64,000 nucleotides of DNA from Jejuia rubra (GCF_042684665.1 NZ_JBHULY010000034.1:1-64000); one strand, 5' to 3'. Counted from the first letter of the stretch, positions 34,168 through 42,877 are shown. Notes: generated by a model from the sequence alone, not told the origin. Made by a program: numbers and translations.

Positions 34168-34272
34168 TCATTCTGAACTTGTTTCGGAATCTCAAGGTGT
34201 CGGTTTCAATTATTATGAGAACCTGAAATAAATTCAGGTTGAAAGAAATTCGCTTTCGAGATAGCCTCTTTC
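34168..34272. repeat. Second copy of the two-hairpin element (inverted relative to 4.0 kb)
   Basis: CTGTCATTCTGAACTTGTTT opens a run that aligns with the reverse complement of 4018-4094. It carries the hairpins ATTCTGAA/TTCGGAAT (one G-T pair) and AACCTGAA/TTCAGGTT, and the end GATAGCCTCTTT. Its left terminal repeat is missing, so it may be truncated. It lies between the convergent ends of bshC and the TPR-HTH gene and may terminate both. Confidence 0.6.
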
Positions 34273-36125
34273 TATAGGCTAAGAACCAAATCCTGCAAAG
34301 AATCCTCTGTAGTAATCCTCAGTTTTTTACGCAATCGGTAACGTGCTTTTTTAATACCCTCCGGGGACACGTTAAGAATATTTGCAATTTCCTTTGAAGA
34401 CAAATTCATCTTTAAAAGTGCCATTAAGCGTAACTCATTTGAGGTAACTTCAGGAAACTTCTTTTTAACAGTGGTGTTGAAATCCTTGTGTACCTGCTCA
34501 AAATACCGGCTAAAGTTTTCCCAATTGTTGTCGTCCTTTAAATCGAAGTCTATGGTTCGTATCAATTTGTTGAACCCTCGTTTTGAATTTTCGGAAGTTT
34601 TAAATTCCTGAGCCTGTTGCTTTAGATTTTCTAAAACTTCATTCTTTTTTGCCAAATGCAGGGCGTGGGTGGTGAGTTCTTTCTTTTTAAAGTCCAGATC
34701 CATATTGAGCTTCTCCTTTTCGGCCTTGCTTCGTTTTAGTTTTTGGCGGAGGGCATAAAAGCCTATCAGAGATAACAACAATCCAAATCCTAAAAGTACT
34801 TTATAGAGCATATCGATTTCCTCCTTTTTTTTTAAAATATCGATTTCGTTCTGTTGCAATAGGATTTGTTGCTCCTTCTTTTCGGTTTCGTATTGGGTGC
34901 GGAGTTCTTCGATTTTTTTTGTTTTTTCAGAATTGAAAATAGAATCGCTAATGGCAGTAAACTGTTTATATGTATCAAAGGCTTCCCTGTAATTTTTAAG
35001 TTGTGTTTGTGACTCCGATTTATTGAAAAAGCTAATCCTTAAATTTTGCCTGGCATCTATTTTTTTGCCCATGTCAATCGCTCTGTCAAATAAAGGAATA
35101 GCTTTTTTTGGCCTGTTGATACTGTTATAGGCAATGCCCAAATCATTTAAACTTTCGATAGTTTTGTATTGGTTTCCTGTTTTTTGGGTGATTTCAATAC
35201 TTTTATTAAAATTTGAAATCGCTTTTTCTGATTCGTCCGTTTTTGTATAAACTTTGCCCAGATTTCCAAGTGAAGTAGCGATAAGATCTTGAGAATCAAT
35301 TTTTTCGGATAGGGTAAGGCTATTTTTAAGAAATTCTTCCGCTTTAGGGTAATCCTTCAGATAATAATAAGTGTTTCCTATGTCGTTCATGGCCTGAGCA
35401 GAATATAAGTGGTCGTTGTTGTCCTGGTAAATTTCCAAGGCTTTACTGTTGTATTCAATACTCTGTGAGAAGTTTTCCAAATTAAATTCAACGGCCGCTA
35501 ACATTCCCAATGCATCTGCTCTTCTGATGTCTTCATTAAGGTTGTCATAAATAGGGAGAGCAGATAACGCTTCGTTCATGGCCAACTTATATTTTCCCAA
35601 TTGCCTATAAATACCGCCCTTCAATACATGGGTGACCGCCAGACTTGATGAATCCACGGGAGGTTTGTTGTAGATAATTAAATTTTTGTCAAGAATATCT
35701 AGAGCGCTGTCAAAATTGCCCAAAGAATATTCCAAAATGGCAAATCCATGATTTACGTTCGCTATGGAAGATTGCTTATTAAGCTTTTCAAAAACTTTTA
35801 ATGAGGCATCATAATAATACTTTGCAGAATCAATCTCGTCAATGTTGTTATAATAAATTCCAAGGTGATAAAGGCTTGTGCCAATACCTTCGTCGTAATT
35901 CAATTTTTTTGAAAGTTTCAATTCCTCATCTGCATATTGTTTGGCTAACTTATGATCCTGATACAAAAAGTGGTTGTAAAGAGCGGCTATGGTGGAAACC
36001 TTTAAGGTATCTTCCGCTTGATTCTTATAGGCGTTAATTAGGCTATCGGCCTTCTTTTCATTTTGAGCAAACAAACAATTCAACGCAAGAAAACACAAAA
36101 AAATAGGGAAAGAAAAGGGTTTCAT
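34272..36125 (-). CDS. Membrane TPR protein with C-terminal LuxR-type HTH
   Basis: 617 residues. Signal peptide about 1-20, roughly eight tetratricopeptide-type repeats in the periplasmic part (about 40-400), one transmembrane helix (about 438-458, MLYKVLLGFGLLLSLIGFYA), a cytoplasmic coiled coil, and a LuxR-type winged/tetrahelical HTH in the last ~60 residues (SKEIANILNVSPEGIKKARYRLRKKL). This layout suggests a one-component sensor that passes a periplasmic signal straight to DNA. It resembles TPR-HTH regulators common in Bacteroidota. Target genes are unknown; the surface cluster two genes upstream is a candidate only by proximity. Confidence 0.85.
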   Translation of the reverse strand: MKPFSFPIFLCFLALNCLFAQNEKKADSLINAYKNQAEDTLKVSTIAALYNHFLYQDHKLAKQYADEELKLSKKLNYDEGIGTSLYHLGIYYNNIDEIDSAKYYYDASLKVFEKLNKQSSIANVNHGFAILEYSLGNFDSALDILDKNLIIYNKPPVDSSSLAVTHVLKGGIYRQLGKYKLAMNEALSALPIYDNLNEDIRRADALGMLAAVEFNLENFSQSIEYNSKALEIYQDNNDHLYSAQAMNDIGNTYYYLKDYPKAEEFLKNSLTLSEKIDSQDLIATSLGNLGKVYTKTDESEKAISNFNKSIEITQKTGNQYKTIESLNDLGIAYNSINRPKKAIPLFDRAIDMGKKIDARQNLRISFFNKSESQTQLKNYREAFDTYKQFTAISDSIFNSEKTKKIEELRTQYETEKKEQQILLQQNEIDILKKKEEIDMLYKVLLGFGLLLSLIGFYALRQKLKRSKAEKEKLNMDLDFKKKELTTHALHLAKKNEVLENLKQQAQEFKTSENSKRGFNKLIRTIDFDLKDDNNWENFSRYFEQVHKDFNTTVKKKFPEVTSNELRLMALLKMNLSSKEIANILNVSPEGIKKARYRLRKKLRITTEDSLQDLVLSL

Positions 36126-36286
36126 GGCTGGTCTTTTTTGTTAAAAATAGGGTTTTATGGCGAGCAAATCAAATGCCAGCAAATTGAATTGAAGGGTTTT
36201 GAAAGCTTTCACTTATCCACAAAAAATGTTCAAAAAAATCACCTAAAAAATCAATAATCCGCATCCCTCAATAAAAAATCAATTCC

Positions 36287-36294
36287 TATTTTTG
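36287..36294 (+). promoter_or_regulatory. -7 box directly abutting the guaA start codon
   Basis: TATTTTTG, exact TAnnTTTG, ending three bases before the ATG at 36298. If used, transcription would begin within or beside the start codon. Confidence 0.45.
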
Positions 36295-36297
36295 CGC

Positions 36298-37833
36298 ATG
36301 CAACATGATAAGGTACTTATTCTAGACTTCGGATCGCAATACACACAGCTTATTGCCCGTAGAGTTAGGGAACTCAACATTTACTCCGAAATTCATCCAT
36401 TCAATAAAATTCCATCAAATTTAGACGAATATAAAGCCGTTATTCTGTCCGGTAGTCCAAATTCGGTACGAGCTGAAGATGCATTGCATCCCGACCTTTC
36501 GGAAATTAGAGGGAAAAAGCCCATTTTAGCCGTTTGTTATGGTGCCCAATATCTGGCTCATTTTTCTGGTGGTGAAGTTGCACCTTCTAACACGCGTGAA
36601 TACGGTAGAGCCAACCTTTCTTTTATTAAAGGAAACGAGCCTTTTTTGGCACATATCCATACAGGAAGCCAGGTTTGGATGAGCCATAGCGATACGATAA
36701 AACAATTACCAACCAATGGTGTTTTGATTGCCAGTACGCATGATGTGGAAAATGCAGCGTATCGCATTGATGGCGAGGAAACCTATGCCATTCAATTTCA
36801 TCCGGAAGTGTACCATTCTACTGATGGGAAGCAGGTTTTGGAGAACTTTTTGGTAAGCATTGCAGGCATTCATCAAGATTGGACACCCCAATCCTTTGTG
36901 GAGGAAACCGTGGAGGCCATTAAAGAAAAAGTGGGTGACGATAAAGTGGTTTTAGGGCTATCGGGAGGAGTAGATTCCACCGTAGCGGCCGTGTTGCTGA
37001 ATAAAGCCATAGGAAAGAATTTATACTGCATTTTTGTGAACAACGGCCTATTACGCAAAAACGAATTTCAAAATGTGTTGGCGCAATATGAGGGCATGGG
37101 GCTCAATGTTAAAGGAGTCGATGCTTCACAACGGTTTTTGGATGCCCTAAAAGGCATTGAAGATCCAGAGAAAAAACGAAAAGCGATCGGCAATGCCTTT
37201 ATCGAAGTATTCGATGACGAAGCCCATAAATTGAAGGATGTGATTTGGTTGGCCCAAGGGACTATTTATCCAGATGTGATTGAAAGTGTTTCGGCTACTG
37301 GCGGACCTTCGGCAACCATTAAAAGCCATCACAACGTTGGCGGTTTACCTGATTTTATGAAGCTTAAAATTGTTGAGCCTTTAAAAGCGATTTTTAAGGA
37401 TGAAGTGAGGCGGGTTGGAGCCACTCTGGGTATTGATCCTGAATTGTTGGGTCGTCACCCTTTTCCAGGACCGGGATTGGGCATCCGAATTTTAGGAGAT
37501 ATCACCGCTGAAAAAGTGCGGATGCTTCAGGAAGTGGATCATATATTTATCAACGGACTTAAGGAGTGGGGGCTTTATGATAAAGTTTGGCAGGCAGGCG
37601 CCATGTTATTGCCCGTAAATAGTGTTGGCGTGATGGGGGATGAGCGTACCTATGAAAAGTGTGTGGCATTGCGTGCCGTTGAAAGTACGGATGGTATGAC
37701 TGCCGATTGGGTAAATCTGCCATATGAATTTCTTCAAAAAACGTCTAACGATATTATCAATAAGGTTAAAGGTGTAAACCGAGTGGTTTATGACATTAGT
37801 TCAAAACCCCCGGCCACCATTGAATGGGAGTAA
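36298..37833 (+). CDS. guaA: GMP synthase (glutamine-hydrolysing)
   Basis: Converts XMP to GMP with glutamine as nitrogen donor. 511 residues from ATG 36298 (MQHDKVLILDFGSQ). The class I glutamine amidotransferase domain shows the nucleophile C80 (AVCYGAQ) and the catalytic His-Glu in QFHPEVYHS. The ATP-pyrophosphatase domain has the P-loop SGGVDST, and the C-terminal dimerisation domain ends SKPPATIEWE as in the family. A TTG six bases upstream is not needed. LysM and DUF922 genes follow, an order I associate with Flavobacteriaceae. Confidence 0.98.
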   Translation: MQHDKVLILDFGSQYTQLIARRVRELNIYSEIHPFNKIPSNLDEYKAVILSGSPNSVRAEDALHPDLSEIRGKKPILAVCYGAQYLAHFSGGEVAPSNTREYGRANLSFIKGNEPFLAHIHTGSQVWMSHSDTIKQLPTNGVLIASTHDVENAAYRIDGEETYAIQFHPEVYHSTDGKQVLENFLVSIAGIHQDWTPQSFVEETVEAIKEKVGDDKVVLGLSGGVDSTVAAVLLNKAIGKNLYCIFVNNGLLRKNEFQNVLAQYEGMGLNVKGVDASQRFLDALKGIEDPEKKRKAIGNAFIEVFDDEAHKLKDVIWLAQGTIYPDVIESVSATGGPSATIKSHHNVGGLPDFMKLKIVEPLKAIFKDEVRRVGATLGIDPELLGRHPFPGPGLGIRILGDITAEKVRMLQEVDHIFINGLKEWGLYDKVWQAGAMLLPVNSVGVMGDERTYEKCVALRAVESTDGMTADWVNLPYEFLQKTSNDIINKVKGVNRVVYDISSKPPATIEWE

Positions 37834-38032
37834 GTGTCTTTTTTCAAAAAGATGTGTCAAAGTACTAATCAATATAATTTCGTTTAAAACGTTATTTTTG
37901 AATATTGGTGGATACTTGGGATTTTGGCATGTTATGTGCAATTCACAATTTAAAGAACGGCTTGTAGTCTTTATCTCAACTATCATACGTATATAACCAT
38001 TGGATAGAGTTTCAGCTTATAAAACAACAGGA

Positions 38033-39964
38033 ATGAATAGATTTTTTATAGTCCTAATCACAGTTTTGATGTTTGGTTTTACATCTGTCAACGCCCAAAA
38101 CTATAGTACACATCAAGTTAAAAAAGGAGAGACGATTGAGGAAATCGCCAAGCGCTATTTTGTCACCCCTTTTGATATTTATTCTTTAAATCCTGATGCC
38201 AAAAAAGGATTGAAGCCCAATACCATTTTAATTATCCCAATTTCAAAAGCTAAAAAACCGAAAATCACTGAAGTTAAGGAACTGCAAGGCTTTAAAAAGC
38301 ATAAGACCAAACGTAAGGAAACCCTTTTCGGCATTGCCAAAAAATATGATGTAGCCGTTGAGGACATCAAAAAATACAATACGTTTTTATATGCCAGTAA
38401 TCTTCGAAAGGGCGATAAATTGCAAATTCCGGTTTTCAAAATAAGAAAGGTAGAAGAGGAAGTAGAAACGAATAAAACTTACATCGTCCAACCAAAAGAG
38501 GGCAAATGGCGCATCGCTTATAAATTTGGAATTACCATTGCCGAATTGGAAGCCTTAAACCCCAATATGGGCGAGGTTTTACAGGAAGGGCAGCAAATTT
38601 ATGTACCAAATATTGATGAAGGTGAAGAAAAAATGGTGGATGAGAAGTACAGCTACTATAAAGTGTTGCCAAAAGAAGGGTTTTATAGATTGAAGCTGAA
38701 ATTGGGATTGGAGCAAGATGAAATCGAAGCCCTAAATCCGGGTTTAGCAGAAAGTGGTTTAAAAGCAGGAATGATATTAAAAATTCCTTTTTCTCAATCT
38801 TCAGAAGTTATTGGGGAAGAAGCTGAAGCTACCAATTTAGTCGGACGCATCAAGGATTATGAAACAAAGCACATTGCGGTGATGTTGCCATTTCGTTTGA
38901 ATCGTGTTGAATTTGACTCCATTTCAGAAACCAAAAGAAGCATTGAAAAGGATCCGTATTTGGATGTGTCCTTGGATTTCTATTCCGGGGTATTGATGGC
39001 TCTCGATTCCTTAAAAAAACTAGGGGTATCATTAAAAGTAGACGTTTTTGATACCAAAAACCAACCCTCAGCGGTTTCAAGGTTGTTAATGGAAAACGAT
39101 TTTGAAAATGTGGATGCGGTCATTGGCCCGTTGGTAGGCAAAAACTTCGAAATAGTTGCTTCCGAGCTTAGGAAATCTAACGTACCTGTTGTTTCGCCAA
39201 TTGGGACGGATCTAAAGCTGTATGATAATGTGTTTCAATCAAGACCTTCTGACGATTTGTTGAAGGATAAAATTGTAAATTTTGTTAAAACTGATAGTTT
39301 GCCAAAGCAAATCATTATTATCGCAGACTCCAAAAATATGGAGATTGCCAATGCGTTAAAGCGCGAGTTCAATGCTGCGAAAATTATTTACTCCAGAAAA
39401 AATAAAGAGGGCGAGGACGAAAACTATGTATTGGTGGACGATATTAAGGAAGCTTTGCAGGCAGGTGACAATTTGGTGTTTTTAGAAACGCAAAATGAAG
39501 GTTTTGCATCAAATGTTACTAGTATTTTGGCATCATTGATACAGAAGGAAGATAAGGAATTAAAGGAAGATGAAATAAACATTGTTTTAGCCACCACTAG
39601 GTTTAATGGTGCTTTTGAAGGAGACGAAATTAATAACACGCACCTTGCCAAATTAAATTTTACCTATGCTACCGCTTCAAAAAGTTATAACGAAGAAGAA
39701 AACAAGGGTTTTGTGGAACAATACGAGCGCATTTACAATTTAACGCCAAACCGACGCGCCGTAAAAGGTTTCGATTTAACGATGGATGTTGTTTTGCGCC
39801 TCGTTACCTCTGAAGATTTATACCTGTCGGCCAACGAGGCACCTTTAACGTCTTATGTTGAAAACAAGTTTGCTTACAAAAAGAAACTGTTTGGAGGGTA
39901 TTATAACGATGCCGTGTATTTGGTGAAGTATGACGATTTATCTATTGTTGAAGTAGAGCAATAA
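38033..39964 (+). CDS. LysM-repeat protein with periplasmic-binding (PBP1-like) domain
   Basis: 643 residues from ATG 38033; a TTG at 38000 would place a non-signal stretch before the signal peptide and is unlikely. Signal peptide about 1-22 (ending NAQN). Four LysM modules lie at about 26-70, 84-130, 145-188 and 208-253 (first: THQVKKGETIEEIAKRYFV). The remainder (about 280-640) is a PBP1-like two-lobed binding domain (IAVMLPF, DFYSGVLMALDSL, VIGPLVGK). It presumably sits in the periplasm bound to peptidoglycan. A small-molecule or envelope-stress sensing role is inference. DUF922 follows 44 bases later. Confidence 0.9.
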   Translation: MNRFFIVLITVLMFGFTSVNAQNYSTHQVKKGETIEEIAKRYFVTPFDIYSLNPDAKKGLKPNTILIIPISKAKKPKITEVKELQGFKKHKTKRKETLFGIAKKYDVAVEDIKKYNTFLYASNLRKGDKLQIPVFKIRKVEEEVETNKTYIVQPKEGKWRIAYKFGITIAELEALNPNMGEVLQEGQQIYVPNIDEGEEKMVDEKYSYYKVLPKEGFYRLKLKLGLEQDEIEALNPGLAESGLKAGMILKIPFSQSSEVIGEEAEATNLVGRIKDYETKHIAVMLPFRLNRVEFDSISETKRSIEKDPYLDVSLDFYSGVLMALDSLKKLGVSLKVDVFDTKNQPSAVSRLLMENDFENVDAVIGPLVGKNFEIVASELRKSNVPVVSPIGTDLKLYDNVFQSRPSDDLLKDKIVNFVKTDSLPKQIIIIADSKNMEIANALKREFNAAKIIYSRKNKEGEDENYVLVDDIKEALQAGDNLVFLETQNEGFASNVTSILASLIQKEDKELKEDEINIVLATTRFNGAFEGDEINNTHLAKLNFTYATASKSYNEEENKGFVEQYERIYNLTPNRRAVKGFDLTMDVVLRLVTSEDLYLSANEAPLTSYVENKFAYKKKLFGGYYNDAVYLVKYDDLSIVEVEQ

Positions 39965-40008
39965 GCTGAGATATTTTGGCGTTCTATTGAAAACTTTAGT
40001 AGATTTTA

Positions 40009-40563
40009 ATGCTTAGAGTATTCCTGCTTTTTTTCTGTTGCCTTTTTGTTCAAAGCGATACTGAACCCGTGTTATCTTGGAATACATCCTATAAATTATC
40101 TTGGGAGGATTTTAAAGGTGAGCCCAAAAATTTGGGAAGTGCCGTTGCAGTCACGGCTTCTGGAATAACCTTTGGGTTTTCCGTACGCCATTCCAACGAA
40201 CGTGTGGTAAGTTTTGATTCTGAAGTGCACGCTCATTTTTACCCTGAGCAATCTTGGTATGATGCCAAAAGGGCCACACCTCATATTTTGGGCCATGAGC
40301 AATTGCATTTTGATATTACGGAATTGCATGCCCGAAAGTTTAGGCAACGTATTGCCCAGCTGGAAGTTTCAAATGCCGTTAGAAAAGAATTGAAAGCTGT
40401 ACATCGGGCCATCAATAGGGAGTTGTCCGAAATGCAGGATGCATACGACAACGAAACGGACTATTCCAGGCAGGTGGAAGCCCAAATCCTTTGGGAAAGA
40501 TATATAAAAAAGGAATTGGAAAAATTGGATGAATTTAAATCTGTTAATTTGATTGAATATTAA
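40009..40563 (+). CDS. DUF922-family predicted zinc metallopeptidase
   Basis: 184 residues. The N terminus (MLRVFLLFFCCLFVQS) is a signal peptide. HEQLH at residues 96-100 is an HExxH zinc-binding motif and is followed by further His/Glu residues (FDITELHARKFR), the usual DUF922 pattern, suggesting a small periplasmic zinc protease. The C-terminal half is helical and charged. It is cotranscribed with the LysM/PBP1 protein. Its substrate is unknown. Confidence 0.8.
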   Translation: MLRVFLLFFCCLFVQSDTEPVLSWNTSYKLSWEDFKGEPKNLGSAVAVTASGITFGFSVRHSNERVVSFDSEVHAHFYPEQSWYDAKRATPHILGHEQLHFDITELHARKFRQRIAQLEVSNAVRKELKAVHRAINRELSEMQDAYDNETDYSRQVEAQILWERYIKKELEKLDEFKSVNLIEY

Positions 40564-40565
40564 TT

Positions 40566-40642
40566 TGTCACCTTGAGCGCAGTCGAAAGGTCTTAAGAAA
40601 CACGTACAATTTAATTAGGTTTCGACAGCGCTCGACCTGACG
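40566..40642. repeat. Inverted-repeat element of the GTCGAAAGG type
   Basis: 25-base arms with a few mismatches: 40566-40590 (TGTCACCTTGAGCGCAGTCG...) against the reverse complement of 40618-40642. It folds into one long hairpin. The sequence TTGAGCGCAGTCGAAAGG is a familiar dispersed Bacteroidota repeat. Confidence 0.65.
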
Positions 40643-40705
40643 CAATTTTATAAATTGGAAAAATTCAGGCTAAAAGAAAAACGTATTTTAACTCAAAATA
40701 TTTAA

Positions 40706-40933
40706 ATGCTACCTGACAAAAAGTTCCTCATCGATCTGGCCCATACCAAAATGCCTTACGGAAAATATAAGGACAGGTTTTTGATTGATTTACCGGAATA
40801 CTACATTGTTTGGTATCACGGCAAAGGTTTCCCCAAAGGAAAGCTGGGGGATATGCTCAGACAGGTTTACGAATTAAAGGTGAATGGGCTGGAATACTTG
40901 GTAAGAAATATTCAAAAAGGATATACCAAATAG
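40706..40933 (+). CDS. DUF3820/ExoX-C-like small protein
   Basis: 75 residues. It contains MPYGKYKDRFLIDLPEYYIVWYH and a FPKGKLGDML segment, the pattern of the DUF3820 family (called a putative quorum-sensing-regulated virulence factor in some annotations, on thin evidence). The YGKYKDR turn is comparable to FGKHKGK at the end of the DnaQ-like exonuclease at 12.5 kb, so it may be a nucleic-acid-associated module. No signal peptide. It stands alone after a repeat. Confidence 0.8.
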   Translation: MLPDKKFLIDLAHTKMPYGKYKDRFLIDLPEYYIVWYHGKGFPKGKLGDMLRQVYELKVNGLEYLVRNIQKGYTK

Positions 40934-40965
40934 TCTTCAGATAAAGCAATAAGAAAGTAATAAAC

Positions 40966-41298
40966 CTACTTAATAGGCTTTCCCCTTGTCGCCTCGATAA
41001 GTTTATGAATTTCCTTGCGCTGGCTTTCCATTACAACGGTACAAGCTAAAGTTCCCCCAGCAAGACCCGCAAGAAAGCCGGCTACTGCACCGGACATAGT
41101 GATTGCTCCACCGATGGGTCCAAGCGGGATGGTTACACTTCCTGCTTTCATCCCCATCAATGCTCCAGCGGCGCCTACCGCCATTCCGTGTTTTTTAGCG
41201 CATTTTTTGGCAATTTGCCATATGGTGTCCTGTTCAGAATAAGAGATTACTCCAAGTTTTGCCATTTCCGACACAAAACTGTAGGGCATTGTTTCCAT
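40966..41298 (-). CDS. Glycine-rich membrane-associated protein of unknown function
   Basis: 110 residues. The N-terminal 35 residues are soluble and charged; residues ~38-90 are a Gly/Ala-rich hydrophobic stretch (GMAVGAAGALMGM, GPIGGAITMSGAVAGFLAGLAGG) resembling glycine-zipper membrane segments. A short basic tail follows. I recognise no family. It lies 129 bases downstream of the sigma-factor operon on the same strand and could be an independent member of the same regulon. Confidence 0.65.
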   Translation of the reverse strand: METMPYSFVSEMAKLGVISYSEQDTIWQIAKKCAKKHGMAVGAAGALMGMKAGSVTIPLGPIGGAITMSGAVAGFLAGLAGGTLACTVVMESQRKEIHKLIEATRGKPIK

Positions 41299-41427
41299 AG
41301 GTGTTATTTTTATATTTAAGTCTTTAACAAGTATAAAGTCAGTAAAAATCTACTAAGCTGTATGCTCTAAAGTAACGAAAATATTTGCGAAAAAAAAATT
41401 GGTATATCTACATAATCAGATTGTTTA

Positions 41428-41652
41428 TTAATCTGGTAACCTTTCGCAATAAAAACCTTCCTCTCTTATTTGGTAAATAATAACACTTTCCTCTAAATTT
41501 GCGGTGGCCTCAATTTTCAAAACATTATCAATATCTTCGGTATCCAAGCTCCATTTTACGATGCTTTTACTGTTTTCAAAAAAGGACCTTATCCTATCGA
41601 TTTGCTCCGATGATCGTATGTCAGTTTTAAGGATAAACAGTTGTGTTGGCAT
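41428..41652 (-). CDS. Small protein with ferredoxin-like pattern, third gene of the sigma operon
   Basis: 74 residues from ATG 41652 (MPTQLFILKTDI). A longer start at 41682 would overlap the previous gene by eight bases and adds ten atypical residues. The predicted beta-alpha-beta-beta-alpha-beta order (QLFILKTDI / SEQIDRIRSFFEN / KWSLD / VLKIEA / EESVIIYQIREEG) resembles heavy-metal-associated domains, but the metal-binding CxxC is absent. It follows the membrane protein gene closely. Function unknown. Confidence 0.65.
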   Translation of the reverse strand: MPTQLFILKTDIRSSEQIDRIRSFFENSKSIVKWSLDTEDIDNVLKIEATANLEESVIIYQIREEGFYCERLPD

Positions 41653-41674
41653 GGCGTAGTTAAAATAAAAGAAA

Positions 41675-42067
41675 TTACTCATCGGTCTCTGGCTCTTGGT
41701 TTAAACGTTCTAAATAGTCCTCATAGGCCTTGTTGCCCTCCTCTTTCCAAAATTTATCGTAATATTTCCATTTTGAAAAATCACGTTTGCCTTTAGTTTT
41801 GCAAGATTTATCTTTGTCGGAAGAGCTTTTACCACTGCTTCCGCAACCTCCAACTAGTATTTTTAGCAGAATGAATAGCCCCACGGCTTTCCAATAGGTT
41901 AATGTTGGCAATCCGAAAATATCCGGCATCAGCCAGTTCCAAAGCCACATCAGTACGAATCCGAACAATATAGCCAATCCAGTGATGGCGATGATGCCGA
42001 AAATGACCATTCCAACAATTTCGCCCGGGGACTTCCCCCTCATTTTATGTTTAAAGAAATTTGACAT
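41675..42067 (-). CDS. Two-helix membrane protein encoded next to a sigma factor
   Basis: 130 residues: a short basic cytoplasmic N terminus, a transmembrane helix at about 18-42 (MVIFGIIAITGLAILFGFVLMW), a loop, a second helix at about 60-75, then a Ser/Lys/Glu-rich charged tail with a KWKYYDKFWKEEG segment. It starts 12 bases after the sigma-factor stop, the usual place of an anti-sigma factor, but I see no ZAS zinc motif or FecR-like domain. It could be an unrecognised type of membrane anti-sigma factor or an effector of the sigma response. Confidence 0.7.
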   Translation of the reverse strand: MSNFFKHKMRGKSPGEIVGMVIFGIIAITGLAILFGFVLMWLWNWLMPDIFGLPTLTYWKAVGLFILLKILVGGCGSSGKSSSDKDKSCKTKGKRDFSKWKYYDKFWKEEGNKAYEDYLERLNQEPETDE

Positions 42068-42079
42068 GTTTCTATGGTT

Positions 42080-42625
42080 TTAATTAAAGGTTTCTTTTTT
42101 TGATTTTAATGTTTTATAAAGTTGGGAAATAGCACGATGGCGTCTGGACATCAAAGTACCCACAGGAATGCCCGTTTCCTCCGAAATTTCGCGATAGTTA
42201 TAGCCTTCAAAATCCACGGCGATAATGATATTTCTATAGTCCGTTTTCAGTCCTAAAATGGCTTTTTTCAGTTCGCGGTGCATTTCTTCAGAATAGGCTT
42301 GTGATTCTGTGTCATACAGCAATTCTGCGAAAACGTTTAACTTAAAGTCGATATCCTCAATGGGATACGGCGGGGTTTTGCTGGTGGCTCTCATAACGTC
42401 GATAATCTTGTTTTTTATGGCGTGGTACACAAAACCCGCCACGTTGTTGATGGGCGAATAGCGGTCCGCTCTCGAAAACAATTTTAAAGCCACGTCCTGG
42501 ATAATATCCTCTGCATCGCGGTTTACGCTGGCCTTTAGCCTGGAGTTCACGTAAGAGTTTAAGGCGTGGTACTCCTCGCTAAAAAAGGTGTTTAGCTTTT
42601 TGTTGTTTTCTGATTGATGATTCAT
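42080..42625 (-). CDS. ECF-type sigma-70 family RNA polymerase sigma factor
   Basis: 181 residues. Region 2 (about 18-90): VNRDAEDIIQDVALKLF with the DAEDIIQD polymerase-binding segment, then GFVYHAIKNKIIDVMR for -10 recognition. Region 4 (about 130-175): LKTDYRNIIIAVDFEGYNYREISEETGIPVGTLMSRRHRAISQL, a helix-turn-helix for -35 recognition. No extra domain. It heads an operon with two small membrane/soluble proteins and no classical anti-sigma gene. The signal and regulon are unknown. Confidence 0.92.
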   Translation of the reverse strand: MNHQSENNKKLNTFFSEEYHALNSYVNSRLKASVNRDAEDIIQDVALKLFSRADRYSPINNVAGFVYHAIKNKIIDVMRATSKTPPYPIEDIDFKLNVFAELLYDTESQAYSEEMHRELKKAILGLKTDYRNIIIAVDFEGYNYREISEETGIPVGTLMSRRHRAISQLYKTLKSKKETFN

Positions 42626-42877
42626 GTAAAGGCTTTTTTATCAGCACTTCAACTATAAAGACGCAACAATTCAAAACCATTGCGTTTTTTTTGGATTATT
42701 TTTAAATAAGACGATGGAATAGGGGAAATGTTTCTGGGGATTTTGGAGAAATTGTGAAAATTCAAGCATAAAGAAACAGGTCGATTTATAATTTGAAATT
42801 AAAGTTCTTGCTCCCTAAGCAAACAATTTTCATAAATTGCGCTACCCATTTTCCCCAACAATACATATCTTTAACCA

